Below, in pieces: positions 61,239 through 64,000 of a stretch of DNA of 64,000 nucleotides. The DNA lies in contig NZ_RBHX01000001.1 in assembly GCF_003626735.1 (NCBI RefSeq), positions 3,286,001 to 3,350,000 on the forward strand, given 5' to 3'. The translations under genes were made by a program, and so were the position numbers. A model generated the notes under the pieces. That model was not told the DNA's origin and did no database searches. It saw only the letters and a program-made list of their open reading frames with translations. This DNA is from Microbacterium sp. CGR2 (GTDB taxonomy: Bacteria; Actinomycetota; Actinomycetes; Actinomycetales; Microbacteriaceae). The stretch's first letter is position 1; every line of letters begins with the position of its first letter.

Positions 61239-62111
61239 ATGGATGACATGGGGATCGGGCTCGATGCGGTGACCGCGCTCTCTCCGTCCAGTGATTCTCG
61301 GGCCGGAGAGGTGCTGCGACTGCGCCGCGAAATCAGCCGGATGCAGCGCCGTCGCAGTGACCATGCGCTGCTCCCACTCGATCCCGCCTTCGCCTCCCTG
61401 CTTCCCGAAGAAGGGCTGCAGACCGGCACCGCCTACACCGTCTCCCCCTCGCCGAGCCTCGTGCTCGCTCTGCTCAGCGCGGCATCGCAGAAAGGGCACT
61501 GGTGTGCGGTGGTCGGCATGCCGACGCTGGGCGTCGAGGCCGCCGCCTCCTTCGGCATCGATCTGACACGACTGATCCTCGTTCCCGACCCCGGCGAGCG
61601 CTGGCTCGCGGTCACCTCTGCCCTGGCTGAGGTGGTCCCTCTCATCGCCGTGCATCCCGGTGGTCGAGTGAGAGATGCCGAGGTCTCCCGTCTGAGTGCA
61701 CGTCTGCGTGATCGCGGATGCACTCTGCTGATCGCAGAACCCGGCATGGTCGAATCGCGAGGTGCGGAACCACGAGGTGGAGTCGAATCGCTGAGCGCGG
61801 ATCTCTGGCCGCAGAGTGAGGGCTCGATACGCCTGCACGACCCGCACTGGCACGGGCTGGGCGCGGGCTGGGGACTGCTCTCCGACTGCACGGTGACAGT
61901 GACGGCAAAGACTCGGCACAGCGCGCGCCCGTCGAGCGTCCGCGTCCAGCTGCCCGGCGGACACGGCGCCATCGAGGCTGCGGCGACAGAACTCACAGCG
62001 CTGCCGTCGTTCGCAGAGTCCGCCGCACCCGGGAGATCCGCCGCACCCGGGAGAGCGGAGTCGACCAGAACCCCTCCCCCCGATCTCCTGCGATGGGCGG
62101 AAGCCGGATGA
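61239..62111 (+). CDS. imuA: ImuA-like protein of the mutagenesis cassette
   Basis: A 290-residue RecA-fold-related accessory protein of translesion synthesis. It matches ImuA'-type proteins by size, divergent RecA/SulA-like core (about 40-230: LQTGTAYTVSPSPSLVLALL, then DLTRLILVPDPGERWL) and strict linkage to imuB and dnaE2. The Walker A motif of RecA is absent. The ATG at 61239 has CGAGG upstream; ATG 61248 is an alternative. It overlaps imuB by ATGA. The C-terminal tail contains a duplicated SAAPGR encoded by an 18-bp perfect tandem repeat. Identification rests on context plus weak similarity. Confidence 0.8.
   Translation: MDDMGIGLDAVTALSPSSDSRAGEVLRLRREISRMQRRRSDHALLPLDPAFASLLPEEGLQTGTAYTVSPSPSLVLALLSAASQKGHWCAVVGMPTLGVEAAASFGIDLTRLILVPDPGERWLAVTSALAEVVPLIAVHPGGRVRDAEVSRLSARLRDRGCTLLIAEPGMVESRGAEPRGGVESLSADLWPQSEGSIRLHDPHWHGLGAGWGLLSDCTVTVTAKTRHSARPSSVRVQLPGGHGAIEAAATELTALPSFAESAAPGRSAAPGRAESTRTPPPDLLRWAEAG
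62019..62054. repeat. 18-bp perfect tandem repeat in imuA-like 3' end
   Basis: Two identical 18-bp units (62019-62036, 62037-62054) encode SAAPGR twice in the unstructured tail. The number of units may vary between strains. Confidence 0.85.
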
Positions 62112-63643
62112 CCACCCCGCTCCGAGTCCTCGTTCTCTGGTTCCCCGATTGGCCGCTGCGAGCCGCACTGGGCGCACCCCCGCACCAGCCCACCGCTCTG
62201 GTGCACGCGAACACCGTCGTGGCGTGCACGGCCTCCGCACGAGAGCACGGGGTGCGCACCGGGCAACGCCGCCGAATCGCTCAGGGACTGCTCTCCTCGC
62301 TGAGCGTCCTCCCGCATGACCCGGCCAGAGACGAACGCGCCTTCCTCCCCGTTCTCCAACTCATCGAGAAGCACGCACCGGGTGCGACCCTGCTGCGCCC
62401 TGGGCTCGCCATCCTCCGCGCGCGGGGCATCTCCCGGTATCACGGTGGGGAGGGCGAGGCGGCCGGTGCGCTCGCTGCGGTGCTCGCCGACGCCGGCTTT
62501 CCCGAGGTGCGCATCGGCGTCGCAGACGGGCCCTTCACCGCAGAGATCGCTGCGCGCGGTCGCGACACCTGCACCGTGGTGCCGCCCGGCCGATCCCAGG
62601 AGTTCCTCGCCCCGTACCCCGTCCAGGTGCTCCGAGACGAGCAGATGACCGGCCTCCTCCTTCGCCTCGGAGTGCGTACGCTCGGGGAATTCACCGCCCT
62701 CGCTCCGCTCGACGTGCGCGATCGATTCGGTGAACACGGCGCACGTCTGCACGCTCTCGCCTCCGGCGCCGACTCCCGTCCGTTGACTCCCCGTCCGCCT
62801 GACCCCGAACTGACACGGAGCATCGAGTTCGAGACGCCTCTGGGAGGAACCGATCAGGTGGCCTTCGCGGTGCGTCAGACAGCAGACGCTGTGCTGCTCG
62901 CCCTCGGAGACGCCTCGGTCGTCTGCACCGAGGTACGCATCGATTTCACCGACGACAACGGGACGGTGTTCTCCCGCACCTGGCTGCACCCGACCTGCTT
63001 CGATGCCTCCGACCTCGTCGACCGGGTGCGTTGGCAGCTGGAGGCGCTGGCCGCGGAGTCGGCGAAGGAACCCGTCGACGAGGCGAGGGCGTTCGGGGGC
63101 ATCGTGGCGGTGCGGATCATCCCGGCCGCCGTGGACGATGCCGCCCATCACCAGCCCGGACTCTTCGGCTCCGGCACGGATGAGCGCTTGCACCATGCGG
63201 TCTCTCGCGTGCAGACGATGCTGGGTCATGAGGGCGTGGTGACCGCTGCCCTTGCCGGTGGCCGTTGGCTCGCAGACCGGCAGGTGTTCACCCCCTGGGG
63301 CGAGCGCGCGGTCGCGCCCCGCGACCCGGATTCCCCCTGGCCGGGGAGCCTGCCCGATCCACTCCCCGCAGAAGTGTTCCTGCCACCGCGCCCGATCGGC
63401 GTGCTCGCTGCCGACGGAGCTCTGATCAGCATCGATGAACGCGGCGCCCTCTCCCACGAACCCGCGCACATCGACGGTGCCGGCGTGCAGGCCTGGGCAG
63501 GTCCCTGGCCGGTGCAGGAACGTCGCTGGGCAGCTGACGGAGGCAAGCGCGGACACCGGCTCCAGATCGTCGACGATCGAGATCGCGCCTGGCTGGTCTT
63601 CCGCGCCGGCGAACGCTGGTGGGCCGAAGGTCGGTATCGCTGA
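62108..63643 (+). CDS. imuB: ImuB, Y-family polymerase-like mutasome hub
   Basis: A 511-residue catalytically inactive Y-family polymerase homologue that bridges DnaE2, ImuA and the beta clamp. The palm region (LVLWFPDWPLRAAL at the start, GVRTGQRRRIAQ, LRARGISRYHGGEGEA) lacks the DMDxFF and SxDE acidic residues needed for catalysis. The clamp-binding motif QPGLFG is near residue 350. The C-terminal third carries the conserved Trp-rich segment (WAGPWPVQERRW, AWLVFRAGERWWAEGRY) used in protein contacts. The start overlaps the imuA-like stop (ATGA), and the stop overlaps the dnaE2 start (TGATG). Confidence 0.9.
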   Translation: MTTPLRVLVLWFPDWPLRAALGAPPHQPTALVHANTVVACTASAREHGVRTGQRRRIAQGLLSSLSVLPHDPARDERAFLPVLQLIEKHAPGATLLRPGLAILRARGISRYHGGEGEAAGALAAVLADAGFPEVRIGVADGPFTAEIAARGRDTCTVVPPGRSQEFLAPYPVQVLRDEQMTGLLLRLGVRTLGEFTALAPLDVRDRFGEHGARLHALASGADSRPLTPRPPDPELTRSIEFETPLGGTDQVAFAVRQTADAVLLALGDASVVCTEVRIDFTDDNGTVFSRTWLHPTCFDASDLVDRVRWQLEALAAESAKEPVDEARAFGGIVAVRIIPAAVDDAAHHQPGLFGSGTDERLHHAVSRVQTMLGHEGVVTAALAGGRWLADRQVFTPWGERAVAPRDPDSPWPGSLPDPLPAEVFLPPRPIGVLAADGALISIDERGALSHEPAHIDGAGVQAWAGPWPVQERRWAADGGKRGHRLQIVDDRDRAWLVFRAGERWWAEGRYR

Positions 63644-64000
63644 TGGGGTGGCACAACAAACCAGAGCTGTCCTGGAGTGAGCTGGAGCGCACCCTCAGCG
63701 GAGAGGAGTCGCCTCCGAAGCCGCCCATCCCCGAGCCCCGCGGCACACGACCCGACCCTGGTCCGGTGAGCCGACGGCGACAGCGCACCCCGCCGGTCGC
63801 CATCCCTCCCCCCGAAGACGCCGTTCCGTACGCCGAGCTGCACGCGCACTCGTCGTACTCGTTCCTCGACGGCACCTCCTCCCCCGAGGAGCTCCTCGCC
63901 GAGGCCGAACGTCTCGGCCTGACCGCCCTGGCCCTCACCGATCACGACGGCTTCTACGGCGCCGCTCGTTTCGCCGACGTGGCCGAGCTCATGGAAGTGC
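63643..64000 (+). CDS. dnaE2: Error-prone DNA polymerase DnaE2, 3'-truncated by window edge
   Basis: The first 119 codons of an error-prone C-family polymerase. After a basic, Pro-rich N-terminus of about 60 residues comes the PHP domain start (YAELHAHSSYSFLDGTSSPE, then LTALALTDHDGFYGAARF), clearly distinct from the DnaE1 PHP at 16256. The ATG at 63643 overlaps the imuB stop (TGATG), giving the standard imuA-imuB-dnaE2 operon for damage-induced mutagenesis. The rest lies outside the window. Confidence 0.92.
   Translation, partial: MGWHNKPELSWSELERTLSGEESPPKPPIPEPRGTRPDPGPVSRRRQRTPPVAIPPPEDAVPYAELHAHSSYSFLDGTSSPEELLAEAERLGLTALALTDHDGFYGAARFADVAELMEV

Noticed and set aside
1..64000. tRNA, rRNA, CRISPR arrays, insertion sequences or prophage
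   Set aside because: None noticed on reading through both strands; no tandem spacer structure, transposase or integrase motif was seen.

Overview
The window reads as chromosomal core DNA of a high-GC actinobacterium, most likely a Microbacteriaceae member near Microbacterium. That placement is inferred from gene content and order and was not tested by any search. Coding density is high, genes are often coupled by 1-4 nt overlaps, and I see no phage, insertion sequence, CRISPR array, rRNA or tRNA. Much of the order recalls Mycobacterium tuberculosis: qcrB/ctaF/ctaD/ctaC/erpA, the dcw cluster down to wag31, an idsA2-Rv2175c-pknL-aroG-acyltransferase-fadD15 run, and garA-ftsR-resR.

Layout. 1-1.7 kb: 3' part of qcrB, then a terminator. 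1.7-3.0 kb: a tiny, apparently internally deleted RidA-like remnant, a GNAT acetyltransferase and a rhodanese. 3.0-6.5 kb (minus): cytochrome aa3 oxidase genes ctaC-ctaD-ctaF and erpA. 6.6-12.7 kb: M20 dipeptidase, a DUF3043 membrane protein, then pyrD, nrdR, hisD and a membrane protein on the minus strand. 12.7-18.6 kb (minus): dnaE1, an ECF sigma factor with a membrane-anchored partner, and a GNAT protein. 18.7-36.4 kb (minus): one long envelope and division region transcribed mraZ-rsmH-ftsL-ftsI-murF-mraY-murD-ftsW-murG-murC-ftsQ-ftsZ-yggS-sepF-yggT-wag31-lspA-rluD. murE is missing from its usual slot.

36.6-46.1 kb: DUF3040 protein, polyprenyl diphosphate synthase, Rv2175c-like regulator, a secreted three-LysM protein, a PASTA-domain Ser/Thr kinase, class II DAHP synthase, PlsC-like acyltransferase and a FadD15-like ligase. 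46.1-52.6 kb: peptide deformylase, an EspI/MinD-like ATPase, pyruvate carboxylase and an orphan ParA. 52.6-54.5 kb (minus): garA, ftsR and a ResR-like MerR gene whose stop codon lies in a 51-bp tandem duplication. 54.6-56.7 kb: a CopC-domain protein and dihydrolipoyl dehydrogenase. 56.7-59.7 kb (minus): a type III polyketide synthase, methyltransferase and FAD monooxygenase, probably making a modified phenolic lipid or pyrone. 59.8-61.1 kb: CYTH protein, a 71-aa protein and a stand-alone prepilin peptidase. 61.2-64.0 kb: the imuA-like, imuB and dnaE2 mutagenesis cassette, with dnaE2 cut by the window edge.

The main functional blocks are terminal respiration, septal and apical cell-wall growth, phospho-signalling to envelope and central metabolism (PknL-like kinase, Rv2175c-like protein, GarA), one small secondary-metabolite operon, and error-prone repair. 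A recurring regulatory feature is a TANNNT hexamer placed 6-8 nt before the start codon at about fourteen genes, suggesting many leaderless mRNAs.

The most notable non-routine items are: the missing murE slot; an mraZ box with a mirror-image array about 70 bp away; a phased GTCAC/ACTTC repeat array before the LysM gene; the type III PKS operon; the 51-bp duplication over the resR stop; and a perfect DnaA box upstream of the mutasome cassette. I did not find a clearly unprecedented multi-gene system.
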